DNA from: a virus
Strand: one strand, 5' to 3'
Virus record (IMG/VR): IMGVR_UViG_3300042923_000166
Location: 1-38,394 of that record
DNA: 38,394 nucleotides
The number at the start of each line of letters is the position of its first letter. Positions within the stretch are counted from its first letter, which is position 1. Below the pieces are notes generated by a model. It was not told the DNA's origin and searched no databases. It saw only the letters and a list, made by a program, of their open reading frames with translations. Below are positions 30,495 to 38,332 of the stretch, in pieces. The position numbers and the translations under genes were made by a program.

Positions 30495-30710
30495 CTAGAA
30501 AGAGACAATATTTTCTCTTGGTTTTCCTTCGATTATTAAATCCGAATAACCTAGCTTATTTCTTTTTAAACTTTCTTCTAAGTCGAAATTATCTTTGTAT
30601 TGTCTAAATAATGTAATTATTTTACCTATTGTCATTTCCCAAACTTCTTCTTCTTTATATCCTAATAACATTTTGCCTACATAAATCAAGCGAGCAACAT
30701 TTACTTTTTC
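30495..30710 (-). CDS. Tail chaperone T region, made by -1 frameshift (gpGT)
   Basis: An open frame with no ribosome site of its own, beginning inside the end of the gpG gene. It encodes about 70 residues (VNVARLIYVGKMLLGYKEEE and so on, ending at TAG 30495) typical of the C-terminal part of gpGT chaperones. A slippery GAAAAAG (30704-30710) just before the gpG stop would fuse it to gpG. The fusion product helps assemble the tail tube around the tape measure. A TTG at 30689 is possible but unlikely as a start. Confidence 0.7.
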   Translation of the reverse strand, partial: EKVNVARLIYVGKMLLGYKEEEVWEMTIGKIITLFRQYKDNFDLEESLKRNKLGYSDLIIEGKPRENIVSF

Positions 30711-31108
30711 GTTTGCTCGCTCATTTCGTTTGGGGAAGTATCGTCACTCTTTGGCATCGTACCGTTAAACGACAACAACATTAAAGCTGATATTAGTTTA
30801 GATGTTGAATTGCTTAGAATTTCAGTTCTTATATATTCCTCAGACAAATCTTCCCATCTATCATCTGGATTATATTTGTTGTGCAATCTTACATCTTCAT
30901 TCAACACCACCGTAAGCATGTGAGCCAACATTGCATATGCTTTCTTTTTCTTTTCTTTATCTTCTAATTCAAATATTTCATTTATAATGCTGACAATGTC
31001 ATTGTCATAATCCTCTTGTAGTTGATCTATAACATTCACATTAAACAGTAAATGTCTTTCTTTACCGTCAAATTCTAATACTTCTCCAACTGGTTTTAAT
31101 ATTCTCAT
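30701..31108 (-). CDS. Tail assembly chaperone gpG-like
   Basis: 135 residues, mainly helical and acidic (FELEDKEKKKKAYAMLAHML). Its place between major tail protein and tape measure, with a -1 frameshift extension, identifies the gpG/gpGT pair. It begins at ATG 31108 after GGAGG. The last codons ACG AAA AAG TAA hold the slippery site. Confidence 0.75.
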   Translation of the reverse strand: MRILKPVGEVLEFDGKERHLLFNVNVIDQLQEDYDNDIVSIINEIFELEDKEKKKKAYAMLAHMLTVVLNEDVRLHNKYNPDDRWEDLSEEYIRTEILSNSTSKLISALMLLSFNGTMPKSDDTSPNEMSEQTKK

Positions 31109-31129
31109 TGTTGCCTCCTAAAAAAATAA

Positions 31130-31146
31130 GGCGGAGGTTATCCGCC
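31130..31146 (-). terminator. Internal terminator after major tail protein
   Basis: GGCGGA/TCCGCC 6-bp stem, 5-base loop, followed on the minus strand by TTATTTTTTT. Located between the major tail protein and the chaperones, it would let most transcripts stop after the abundant tail protein. Confidence 0.85.
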
Positions 31147-31151
31147 AGTTA

Positions 31152-31745
31152 TTATGCTACAAATAAAGATTCGAGATATTCTATTGCCACTGCTAGAGTG
31201 TCAAAGTCTACTTCTTCCATCCAGTTTCCGTTTGGTAGCTCATAAATCGTTCCATTAAGCTGAGAGTAAACGTAAGTAGTTGCACCTTCTTTTGTTCTTA
31301 CGGTCTCCATTGTTGGTGAAAACTCGATTTTGTAAAAGAATCTTACTGTGTAGACGTTTTTATTCTCAGTTACGTTCAGATCATTAATTATGTACCCGAA
31401 TCCTTGCGCCACTGGAATGTCGTTGGTATTTGAGATATGTTTTGACACCGGGGTTGCAACCGCGCCTTCTCCAGTTGGCGTAAACGTTGATTCTTCAACC
31501 GTTCTGCCATACAGTGGTGACAATAGTGCTTTATCCGCATAATCTACTGTCAGCGATAATGTTCCATCCGAAAATGCCACATCTTTATGTTTCAATACAT
31601 TGTCCGAGTAGATAGTTGCGGAACTGTAATTGATTGACGGTGCTGCTTCAATTGCTCCGCTAAGTTTAGCTGATGCTCCATATGTAGTTAATTCCTCGCT
31701 AGTTAGTGGTGCGTGTAAAAAAGTACTTAATCCTTTAATTGCCAT
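31152..31745 (-). CDS. Major tail (tube) protein
   Basis: 197 residues, beta-rich, with the phi13-type layout (MAIKGLSTFLHAPL, then DGTLSLTVDYADKALLSPLYG and ending in a YLESLF helix). It polymerises into the tail tube. GGAGG lies eight bases before the ATG. A terminator directly after the gene fits high expression. Confidence 0.85.
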   Translation of the reverse strand: MAIKGLSTFLHAPLTSEELTTYGASAKLSGAIEAAPSINYSSATIYSDNVLKHKDVAFSDGTLSLTVDYADKALLSPLYGRTVEESTFTPTGEGAVATPVSKHISNTNDIPVAQGFGYIINDLNVTENKNVYTVRFFYKIEFSPTMETVRTKEGATTYVYSQLNGTIYELPNGNWMEEVDFDTLAVAIEYLESLFVA

Positions 31746-31748
31746 TTT

Positions 31749-32096
31749 CTATTCCTCCGTTTCTGATTTTCCTTCGATTTCACATTCAAAGACAATGTGA
31801 TTTGTATTTGTTTCATCCTCGTATAAAGTAGTAATTTGAGGATAAGCAAAACCCGCCTTAAACAACTTCGAGCGGATCTGTTTTTTTAGTGTATGAAAAT
31901 TGAATGTTACTGGACAAAATAGGTGAATTTGCATGTAGGCAATGTCAATTATTGGCTCATTGTCTGCAAATATTACACCTCTGTCGTCTACGTAGTTGAA
32001 AACTATGTAGGTTGGATTAGTTCCAGTGTATTTGCTTGGGACTACTGGATAACCTAGAGGTGTTAGGGTGGTTATTATTAAGCTATTTACATTCAT
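31749..32096 (-). CDS. Tail completion protein
   Basis: 115 residues; beta-alpha pattern with PTYIVFNYVDDRG and HLFCPVTFNFHTLKKQIRSK. Position before the major tail protein and fold pattern fit the tail-terminator/completion protein that caps the tube toward the head. GAGGTG precedes the ATG; it overlaps the upstream gene by 4 bases. Confidence 0.65.
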   Translation of the reverse strand: MNVNSLIITTLTPLGYPVVPSKYTGTNPTYIVFNYVDDRGVIFADNEPIIDIAYMQIHLFCPVTFNFHTLKKQIRSKLFKAGFAYPQITTLYEDETNTNHIVFECEIEGKSETEE

Positions 32097-32488
32097 TCGC
32101 CTATCACCTCGTTAAATGTTTCCTGTAGTACATTCATCACTTCACTTTCAGCATTGTTTAAAGTCTTTGCTATGATTGGGGTTGGAGATTGTTGGCTTGT
32201 ACCATACTCCGAGTGAACAAGTTTCTGCATGTTACTCACGCCTTTTCTATCTTTGCCAGTAGGTCGAGCCGATACATACCAACCATGCTGATTCTTTTTA
32301 GCTTTTGTTTTTTTAATTGAATTGGTTAGATCGCTTGTTAATGCGTGCTTTGAGGCTTCGCTTTTCATACTACGCTCTAAAATTGGAATGGCATCATTTA
32401 GCATCTTTGGTGCTATCTCGTCAAAGTTATCTAATCTTTCCAATTGTCTTACAAGTTCCGGGTCAAAATCAAAGTTGAAATTCGCCAT
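32093..32488 (-). CDS. HK97 gp10-like tail/neck component
   Basis: 131 residues; RQLERLDNFDEIAPKMLNDA helix, then KKTKAKKNQHGWYVSARPTG and a C-terminal GTSQQSPTPIIAKTLNNAE. These are typical for the HK97-gp10 family, which joins tail to head. AGGTGG precedes the ATG. Confidence 0.75.
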   Translation of the reverse strand: MANFNFDFDPELVRQLERLDNFDEIAPKMLNDAIPILERSMKSEASKHALTSDLTNSIKKTKAKKNQHGWYVSARPTGKDRKGVSNMQKLVHSEYGTSQQSPTPIIAKTLNNAESEVMNVLQETFNEVIGE

Positions 32489-32498
32489 ACCTCACCAC

Positions 32499-32816
32499 CT
32501 AACTACATGTTAACTCCATTATTTCGTTTTGTTTTACATAGGTTCTAATAATTTCATATATTGCACCTTCGTACTCAACTTTATCTGCATACAAAGCTTT
32601 ATTTCCAACCATGTGTTTAGTTAAGTCAAAGTCAAACGAATGCACCTCAAATCCGATTGTTGGCTTGTACCCAGATTGCAAAGCTGAATAAAACTCTGTT
32701 CTTGCAACTGATTTCACATTCACACATACTTCTGTTTCGGTTTTGGTTTCAATATCGAACCCATCAGCATCTTGTGTTATTGTTGTATAGATTAATTTAG
32801 CAATATCTTTCCACAT
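32499..32816 (-). CDS. Head-tail adaptor (stopper) protein
   Basis: 105 residues, beta-barrel pattern with EVCVNVKSVARTEFYSA and YEIIRTYVKQNEIMELTC, matching the phage head-tail joining family (SPP1 gp16-like stopper). Its leader GAGGTGATCTAA before ATG is identical to the leader of the preceding connector gene, where ATT takes the place of ATG. Confidence 0.75.
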   Translation of the reverse strand: MWKDIAKLIYTTITQDADGFDIETKTETEVCVNVKSVARTEFYSALQSGYKPTIGFEVHSFDFDLTKHMVGNKALYADKVEYEGAIYEIIRTYVKQNEIMELTCS

Positions 32817-33107
32817 TTAGATCACCTCAACTGGTGCAACCGTATATTCTTGAGATAGCGTCAGATGGGTTTTAAGGCTTGTATAAGATGCTATATATTT
32901 TTCACTATCTGCATTGCCTGAACCAAAATTAGCCTTGCTATACAGGATTACTGCCCTCTTTATAAGCGGGTCACTATCCACAACCTTGGCTTCTAGTACG
33001 CCACTTAAAATTAGGTCGGCTTTTGCAGAATCGATTATATCTTGAACATCATCATTGAAATAAGTTGTTGATATTCGTAATGATTTTTTAACATCATCTA
33101 AGATAAT
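32817..33107 (-). CDS. Head-tail connector (HK97 gp6-like), AUU start
   Basis: 96 residues, all-helical: LDDVKKSLRIS, DDVQDIIDSAKADLILSGV, then DPLIKRAVILYSKANFG, a clear gp6/connector-1 pattern that forms the ring under the portal. A stop codon (TAA) lies directly before ATT 33107 in frame, and the first ATG/GTG/TTG afterwards is near residue 43. So translation must begin at ATT or another unusual codon. GAGGTG lies six bases before ATT. Easily missed by standard gene finders. Confidence 0.85.
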   Translation of the reverse strand: MILDDVKKSLRISTTYFNDDVQDIIDSAKADLILSGVLEAKVVDSDPLIKRAVILYSKANFGSGNADSEKYIASYTSLKTHLTLSQEYTVAPVEVI

Positions 33108-33133
33108 TTAGATCACCTCTTTTATTAAGAAAA

Positions 33134-33149
33134 AGGGACAAAAGTCCCT
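33134..33149 (-). terminator. Internal terminator after major capsid protein
   Basis: AGGGAC/GTCCCT stem, 4-base loop, followed on the minus strand by TTTTTC. It follows the capsid gene and should reduce transcription of connector genes relative to capsid. Confidence 0.8.
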
Positions 33150-33154
33150 AAATA

Positions 33155-34366
33155 TTAAGCGTGTTTCTTGGTTATTGTTACAAGTGAATTTTTATCTACA
33201 ACTTTACCATCTACAAGCATGATAGCTTTTGTTACTTCGTCGTCAGTGTCATTATCTTCGTAACGCTTTAAAGTCATATTGTAGTTAGTGTTCAAAATAT
33301 AGTCTTTAAAGTTAAATAAGAAAGCTACAACGGAAGTTGCTACAGGCGCATCAACTAAAGAATCCATGTAATCAACTAAGACAACTGCGCGACCTAGCAG
33401 TGTACGTTCTGGACGACCATTAATGCCATAATTCACTCTTGCGATAGGTTGTTTTTGTGAATCCACCATTCCGATAAACCTCATAAACGTTTTCTTTGTC
33501 ATTACCCAAAGAGCTTCTGTCTCATAAGCCAAAGGTAATGCAGCTTCGGCATCGATTAAAGTTTGATATTCTGGTTTGCCTGCTAGTGTAATATCTACAT
33601 TTTGACCAACAACTACAACCTCAGTTAAAACTCCTTTAGGCTGTCCGACACCTGAACCACTAATAATAGCTTGCTCTATCGCCTTAATCATCGCTTCAGT
33701 AACATTGTTAATTAAAGTTGCTTCAAACACTGGTAATGAAGTTACTCCAGCTTCTAATGAAATCGAAACAGCGCAACGTAATTTATAATAGTTAAAAGTA
33801 ATTACGCCAGTTGTTTTCTTTTGCTTGTCACTTCCTGCACCCTCTACGACCCATGTTGCGACTGGTTTTACAGTAGATGTAGGGATCGACATTCCGCCCT
33901 TGTAAGCTGTACGAGTAACTAAAGGCAAAATCATTCCAGTAGATTCTAGCTTTTCAATAATTTTTTCTAAAACAGTAGTAGGAATAACTGATCCTATATC
34001 AGTTGTTTTTGTATTAGCATCTACATTTAGGAATTTTTCTGGAATTGCAGAACCTTTTAAAACGTTATTCATAAACGCTTTTCTATATTCTACTGATGCA
34101 AACATATCATCGTTTAACACGCTTTCTGTCGAATCAATTACTGTGCCCACAATATCCACCCCTTTATTTTGTATATCTGTGATCTTCGTACTACCTTTCA
34201 GGGCGTTTAAATTAGCATTAGCCAACTTTACTTCTTCCCATTGGTTGTCTAGTGTTTCTACTTCTTTCATTTTTACATTTGATTCCTCAATTTTCCCCTC
34301 AGCTATAAAAGCCTTAGCCTCATCTAGTAAAACGTTTCTTTGTTCTAAGTATTTTTCAAAAGTCAT
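33155..34366 (-). CDS. Major capsid protein (HK97 fold)
   Basis: 403 residues. An N-terminal coiled-coil scaffold-like delta domain (about 1-100: MTFEKYLEQRNVLLDEAKAF), then the HK97 shell domain (SVIPTTVLEKIIEKLESTG, GGMSIPTSTVKPVATWV, GSGVGQPKGVL). The upstream protease removes the delta region during maturation. ATG lies nine bases after GGAGG. Confidence 0.95.
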   Translation of the reverse strand: MTFEKYLEQRNVLLDEAKAFIAEGKIEESNVKMKEVETLDNQWEEVKLANANLNALKGSTKITDIQNKGVDIVGTVIDSTESVLNDDMFASVEYRKAFMNNVLKGSAIPEKFLNVDANTKTTDIGSVIPTTVLEKIIEKLESTGMILPLVTRTAYKGGMSIPTSTVKPVATWVVEGAGSDKQKKTTGVITFNYYKLRCAVSISLEAGVTSLPVFEATLINNVTEAMIKAIEQAIISGSGVGQPKGVLTEVVVVGQNVDITLAGKPEYQTLIDAEAALPLAYETEALWVMTKKTFMRFIGMVDSQKQPIARVNYGINGRPERTLLGRAVVLVDYMDSLVDAPVATSVVAFLFNFKDYILNTNYNMTLKRYEDNDTDDEVTKAIMLVDGKVVDKNSLVTITKKHA

Positions 34367-35055
34367 CTATGTGACCCTCCTTTTAATTTAAGTAGTTTTA
34401 ATTGTGCTTCTGCTTTTTGTTGCATAAAAATATCCGACTCATTTCTTATCGGATTGATTGTATTTCTTATTTTGTTTATTAATTCTTTTGGAAGAATTGA
34501 ATTTCCATAACTAGCAACTAAATCTAATTGATTACTAAACATTATTTCATCAATAAATTTATGGTCTAGTGCTTGTTGTGGGGTGAGCCACGTTTCATGG
34601 TCCATCATAGCTAATAATTCATCTTTACCCATACCACTTTTTATCGTATATGAGTTAGCTATTGTTTCATTTGCGTTTTTAAGGACTTCAGCAGTATGTT
34701 CCATATCTCTGTGATCTCCACTGGCCCTAGTTGACACGTTATGTATCATAAGTTGTGCAGTGGGTGACATCAATACCTTTTTACCTGCCATAGCTATTAC
34801 ACTTGCAGCACTTGCAGCCAAACCGACCACTTTGACTACTACATTGCCTTGATAAGATTTCAAAGCTGTGTAGATTTCAGATCCGGCAAATATATCACCA
34901 CCACCCGAGTTAATCTCAACCTCCAATTCATCGCCATTGGCATCATTAATTTCTTTCATGACTGATTTTGGACTTGTGGACTCAATATCACACCATTCAT
35001 ATATCCATTGATCATCATTTGAGACTATGGCACCTTTAATATTAACTTTCTTCAA
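34363..35055 (-). CDS. ClpP-like prohead protease
   Basis: 230 residues with the ClpP/S14 fold: INSGGGDIFAG (about 49-58), catalytic S82 in GLAASAAS, H105 in MIHN and D152 in MMDHETW. It cleaves the capsid delta domain. Start is TTG 35055, nine bases after GGGGG; it overlaps the portal stop. The acidic/Lys tail past residue 200 is usual. Confidence 0.9.
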   Translation of the reverse strand: MKKVNIKGAIVSNDDQWIYEWCDIESTSPKSVMKEINDANGDELEVEINSGGGDIFAGSEIYTALKSYQGNVVVKVVGLAASAASVIAMAGKKVLMSPTAQLMIHNVSTRASGDHRDMEHTAEVLKNANETIANSYTIKSGMGKDELLAMMDHETWLTPQQALDHKFIDEIMFSNQLDLVASYGNSILPKELINKIRNTINPIRNESDIFMQQKAEAQLKLLKLKGGSHR

Positions 35056-36268
35056 TATTTATCACCCCCTTTAATGCCTTTTTAATCTCATTTAACTTAT
35101 TATTAACCTCAGTTACTACCGCAGTATCTAAACGTCTAACTGGGACATCTCCACCTTGCACTGGTGCCAATCCTCCAAGTATCTTCCTCCACTCGTTCGG
35201 AGTCAATGCGCCCCTATCTACCATTTGTAATAAATTTAACTTAGTAGACATTGAAGCATATTGAAGGTTTGATGCTTCAAATATAATTGAGTTTCCAAAA
35301 CCTCTTTCTCTCCTGGTGAATAGTTTTCTAGTAAATTCACCACTTAATTGCATTGCCAAAGGTTCAATTTCTGACTCATAGTAAGAGTTCCATTCATCTT
35401 CTGAGTATTTAGATTGAACTATCTTCTCATTAGTGCCAAAGAACGAATATATCCTTACAGTAGTTCTGTCCATCTGCGGGGCATTGGGAACATAGTCATT
35501 GGGACTAACTTGTTGTGCATCTACTTTAGCATCAACCGCAGCAGCGCCTACCGACGTACTATCTATATTTAAATAGTTAGTGACGAAATCTTCTGTTTGC
35601 TTTTTCAGATCCTCAGGCCTTAGTGTTTGATTAAATTTAAGTAACCATTTTATGATATTAGAGTTTCTGATTGCTTTAACTATTCCTTGATCTGTTGTAT
35701 TAACTATTTCCATGAGTGGAAGCAAAGCATCTCTGGGACTTTCTCCGAATATATCATTTTCATTGTAATCTTGGCGCAAATGGATAATATCTGTATATGG
35801 ATAAGTAACCATCTTCCCATTTCTCATAGTACACTTCAAAAACAACTCGCCTTGGCTATTATACTTAGCTTCTGCACCCAAACAAGGCACAGGATATAAC
35901 TCATTAGGATAGCCATTGTCATCCCTGTTGATGTATATAAAAGCGTTGTTGTTTAACTGTAACTGAGTAGTGATTTTCTCTTGCATCATCTGTCCTGTCA
36001 TGTATGGGTTGGGTTCTTCTAGTAGAAATCTCATATACACGTCAGGATTTACCTTTAAATCTGTTGATCCATCGGGTTTAAGGGTTTCTCTGATGTGCTT
36101 AGCTACTAATTTGCCTACCGCCTTTGATTTAGGTCTTATACATGCTCTTACAATGTCACTTTTATATAACTTGCCATTCCAGGCGTAATATCCGTTACCA
36201 TTATCGCTAATCATTTCAAATCTAGTCACAGAGGTGCTTTTATTTTTAAACCTATCTAGTATGCCTAT
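35042..36268 (-). CDS. Portal protein, probable AUA start
   Basis: 408 residues of the HK97-type portal family (GILDRFKNK, RACIRPKSKAVGKLV, ITTQLQLNNNAFIYI). It forms the dodecameric ring for DNA entry and binds terminase. A GTG at 36277 is in frame but lies within the GGGAGG ribosome site. The AUA at 36268 lies eight bases after GGAGG, the same geometry as in the tape-measure gene, and gives the usual short N-terminus before LDRF. Confidence 0.9.
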   Translation of the reverse strand: MGILDRFKNKSTSVTRFEMISDNGNGYYAWNGKLYKSDIVRACIRPKSKAVGKLVAKHIRETLKPDGSTDLKVNPDVYMRFLLEEPNPYMTGQMMQEKITTQLQLNNNAFIYINRDDNGYPNELYPVPCLGAEAKYNSQGELFLKCTMRNGKMVTYPYTDIIHLRQDYNENDIFGESPRDALLPLMEIVNTTDQGIVKAIRNSNIIKWLLKFNQTLRPEDLKKQTEDFVTNYLNIDSTSVGAAAVDAKVDAQQVSPNDYVPNAPQMDRTTVRIYSFFGTNEKIVQSKYSEDEWNSYYESEIEPLAMQLSGEFTRKLFTRRERGFGNSIIFEASNLQYASMSTKLNLLQMVDRGALTPNEWRKILGGLAPVQGGDVPVRRLDTAVVTEVNNKLNEIKKALKGVINIEES

Positions 36269-36282
36269 TTTTCTCACCTCCC

Positions 36283-37968
36283 TTAAATAAGATTCATATA
36301 ATCCTCATAGATGCGTTCATATGTGATGTACGCATCTAGTAAACTTGCAACCCCATCTATTCTTCGCTTCGCATTACTGGTTTTGCAAAGTGCATAGTTT
36401 TCATTTCTATCTATTGTTATTGAAGCGTTACTTAAATTCCATTTTAAGATTGGTGAATTGTTATAATTGATTCTTTTAGCTGCTAAATCTGCTTGAAAAC
36501 TTTTCATAGGGCTAGAAAACGTTTTAGCTCCCTGGACAACCGGATCAGTTGAAGTCTTGCCAAAGCTTTGTTGCAACTCATCTATGATGTATTGACTATT
36601 CCAACTATCGTAACCTATTTTGTATATGTATATATCGAGTTCGTTTTGAACTTCAAGGAACCAACTTGTCACATCTTTATAATTAATCTTGTTCCCTTCA
36701 CTAACTCTTAATAACCCTTGTTCTAACCATATATCATAAGGTATTTTATCTTCCTTTGTACGTTGTTCAAGTAAATCTCCTGGTAACCAATACATTTGTT
36801 TAACATATAGGGTTTCATCATCAAGAACTCTGAATATTACAGTTGCACAGGTTAAATCTGTTGTGGTTGAAAGGTCAAGACCGCCGATACCATATCTAGG
36901 CTTTAATTCTTTAATATCAAAAGTCTCTATATTATTAAGGTCTTCGAAAGTGAGCCACGCTTCGCTTGAAGTTTCTCTTATGTTGAACTCTTTGCACACC
37001 AGATTCTTAACTAGCATATTATTTGACTTAGCTTTCTCGACTTTCGTAGCTAAGGTCTTTTCATTTTTAATTGTGCCTAGTCCTGGATTAGCTTTTCTCC
37101 AACATTTAGGATCTGTCCACTCCTTACGATTATCCAACTCATAAATAAAAGCTATAAACCGATCATCTCTATATCCTCCTGGATCAAAGTAACCATTTAT
37201 AACTTGTTCTGCTTCGTTGTATTTTTGATCATATATATCTTCTCTAATGGTCCCGGCTGTAGATGTAATAAATATTAACGGTTGTTCTCTCGCCCCCACA
37301 CCATCCGCCATTATGTCAAATAAGGCTTTCCCATTCTTCCATTGATGTATTTCATCCATAAGCACACCAGAACAGTTTAAACCATCTAATGTGTCAGTGT
37401 CAGATGCAACTGGTTTGAATGAACCATCATTAAAGTTGCTAACCATTTCAGCAACGAGACCTTTTATCCTCTTTTTCAACGTCGGGGATTTCATAACCAT
37501 TCGTTTTGCTTCGGACCATATGATTTTAGCTTGATCTTTTTTTGTTGCTACTGCATATATTTCGGGTCCAGCTTCACTATCTCCAACTTGCAGATACAAG
37601 CCAACGCATGAAGATATAAGTGATTTTCCATTCTTTTTACCAACTATTAGTAGCGATTCTCTATATTTCCTATTACCTTCTATATCAATAAATCCGAATA
37701 TTACAGCCAACATTGCCTTTTCCCACAGTTCTAAAATTACAGGTTTGCCACCCATTTTGCCTTTTGAGTGTCTACAAAAGTTTTCTATAAATTCGATTAT
37801 ATGATTTGCTCTTTGAGGACTATAATAATATTCGCTAGTATTATCTGTGAGATCATAGACCGCTTTTTTATACGTTTTGCATATTTTCTTTGATACTACT
37901 TCTTGACCATTTTCCATCAGGTCCCAATATTCAATTATTGGATTGTATGTTAAAGGGTACTTAATCAT
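36283..37968 (-). CDS. terL: Terminase large subunit
   Basis: 561 residues. ATPase domain with Walker A GKKNGKS (110-116) and Walker B VLMDE (202-206), then an RNase-H-like nuclease domain with D365 in GIGGLDLS and a further acidic region. It packages DNA and cuts at cos. It belongs to the Terminase_1 group typical of cos phages. ATG 37968 overlaps the small-subunit stop by eight bases; no strong ribosome site, so it is probably coupled. Confidence 0.95.
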   Translation of the reverse strand: MIKYPLTYNPIIEYWDLMENGQEVVSKKICKTYKKAVYDLTDNTSEYYYSPQRANHIIEFIENFCRHSKGKMGGKPVILELWEKAMLAVIFGFIDIEGNRKYRESLLIVGKKNGKSLISSCVGLYLQVGDSEAGPEIYAVATKKDQAKIIWSEAKRMVMKSPTLKKRIKGLVAEMVSNFNDGSFKPVASDTDTLDGLNCSGVLMDEIHQWKNGKALFDIMADGVGAREQPLIFITSTAGTIREDIYDQKYNEAEQVINGYFDPGGYRDDRFIAFIYELDNRKEWTDPKCWRKANPGLGTIKNEKTLATKVEKAKSNNMLVKNLVCKEFNIRETSSEAWLTFEDLNNIETFDIKELKPRYGIGGLDLSTTTDLTCATVIFRVLDDETLYVKQMYWLPGDLLEQRTKEDKIPYDIWLEQGLLRVSEGNKINYKDVTSWFLEVQNELDIYIYKIGYDSWNSQYIIDELQQSFGKTSTDPVVQGAKTFSSPMKSFQADLAAKRINYNNSPILKWNLSNASITIDRNENYALCKTSNAKRRIDGVASLLDAYITYERIYEDYMNLI

Positions 37969-38332
37969 CTCTTGCGTTTACGAAGCTGTTAAAACCATCA
38001 TCAACCTCTTTAACTTCTTCCTTTGGGAGTTTGTCATCCAGTTGTTTGATTGCGCTCTGATAATTCTTGGTCATTGTATTATAGAGTCTTGCTGCAGGTC
38101 TTTCCCTTTCATAGGGTTCCGTTTTCTCCGATTGGGTGAATTTCTCAACATAACCATTTTCATCTAAGTCTTTCTCATAATCTTCTAAGGTTGCTCTCAT
38201 ATATGCCGCTCTCCGAAAGAGTCCATCCATTATACTAATTACATCTTTCGGTAAACTTTTGTAAGTCCTTCTAAGTCTGGCTTCTTCTTTGTTGATTCTT
38301 TCAGCTTTGGGTAACTCTTTCTTCTTCGTCAT
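37961..38332 (-). CDS. terS: Terminase small subunit
   Basis: 123 residues, helical and charged, with an N-terminal HTH-like part (ERINKEEARLRRTYKSLPKD) and a C-terminal coil ending FNSFVNARDD. Placed directly before terL and matching the phage terminase small-subunit (P27-type) layout. It recognises the cos region. AAGGTG precedes the ATG at 38332. Confidence 0.85.
   Translation of the reverse strand: MTKKKELPKAERINKEEARLRRTYKSLPKDVISIMDGLFRRAAYMRATLEDYEKDLDENGYVEKFTQSEKTEPYERERPAARLYNTMTKNYQSAIKQLDDKLPKEEVKEVDDGFNSFVNARDD

Noticed and set aside
29167-30498. A 443-residue open frame on the plus strand opposite the tape-measure gene
   Set aside because: It is an antisense shadow of the tape measure: low-complexity Ser/Pro/Leu composition, no ribosome site, and every neighbour is on the minus strand.
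36268-36277. GTG at 36277 as portal start (and GTG at 30491 as tape-measure start)
   Set aside because: These GTG codons are part of the GGAGG ribosome site, leaving no spacer, so initiation there is unlikely.
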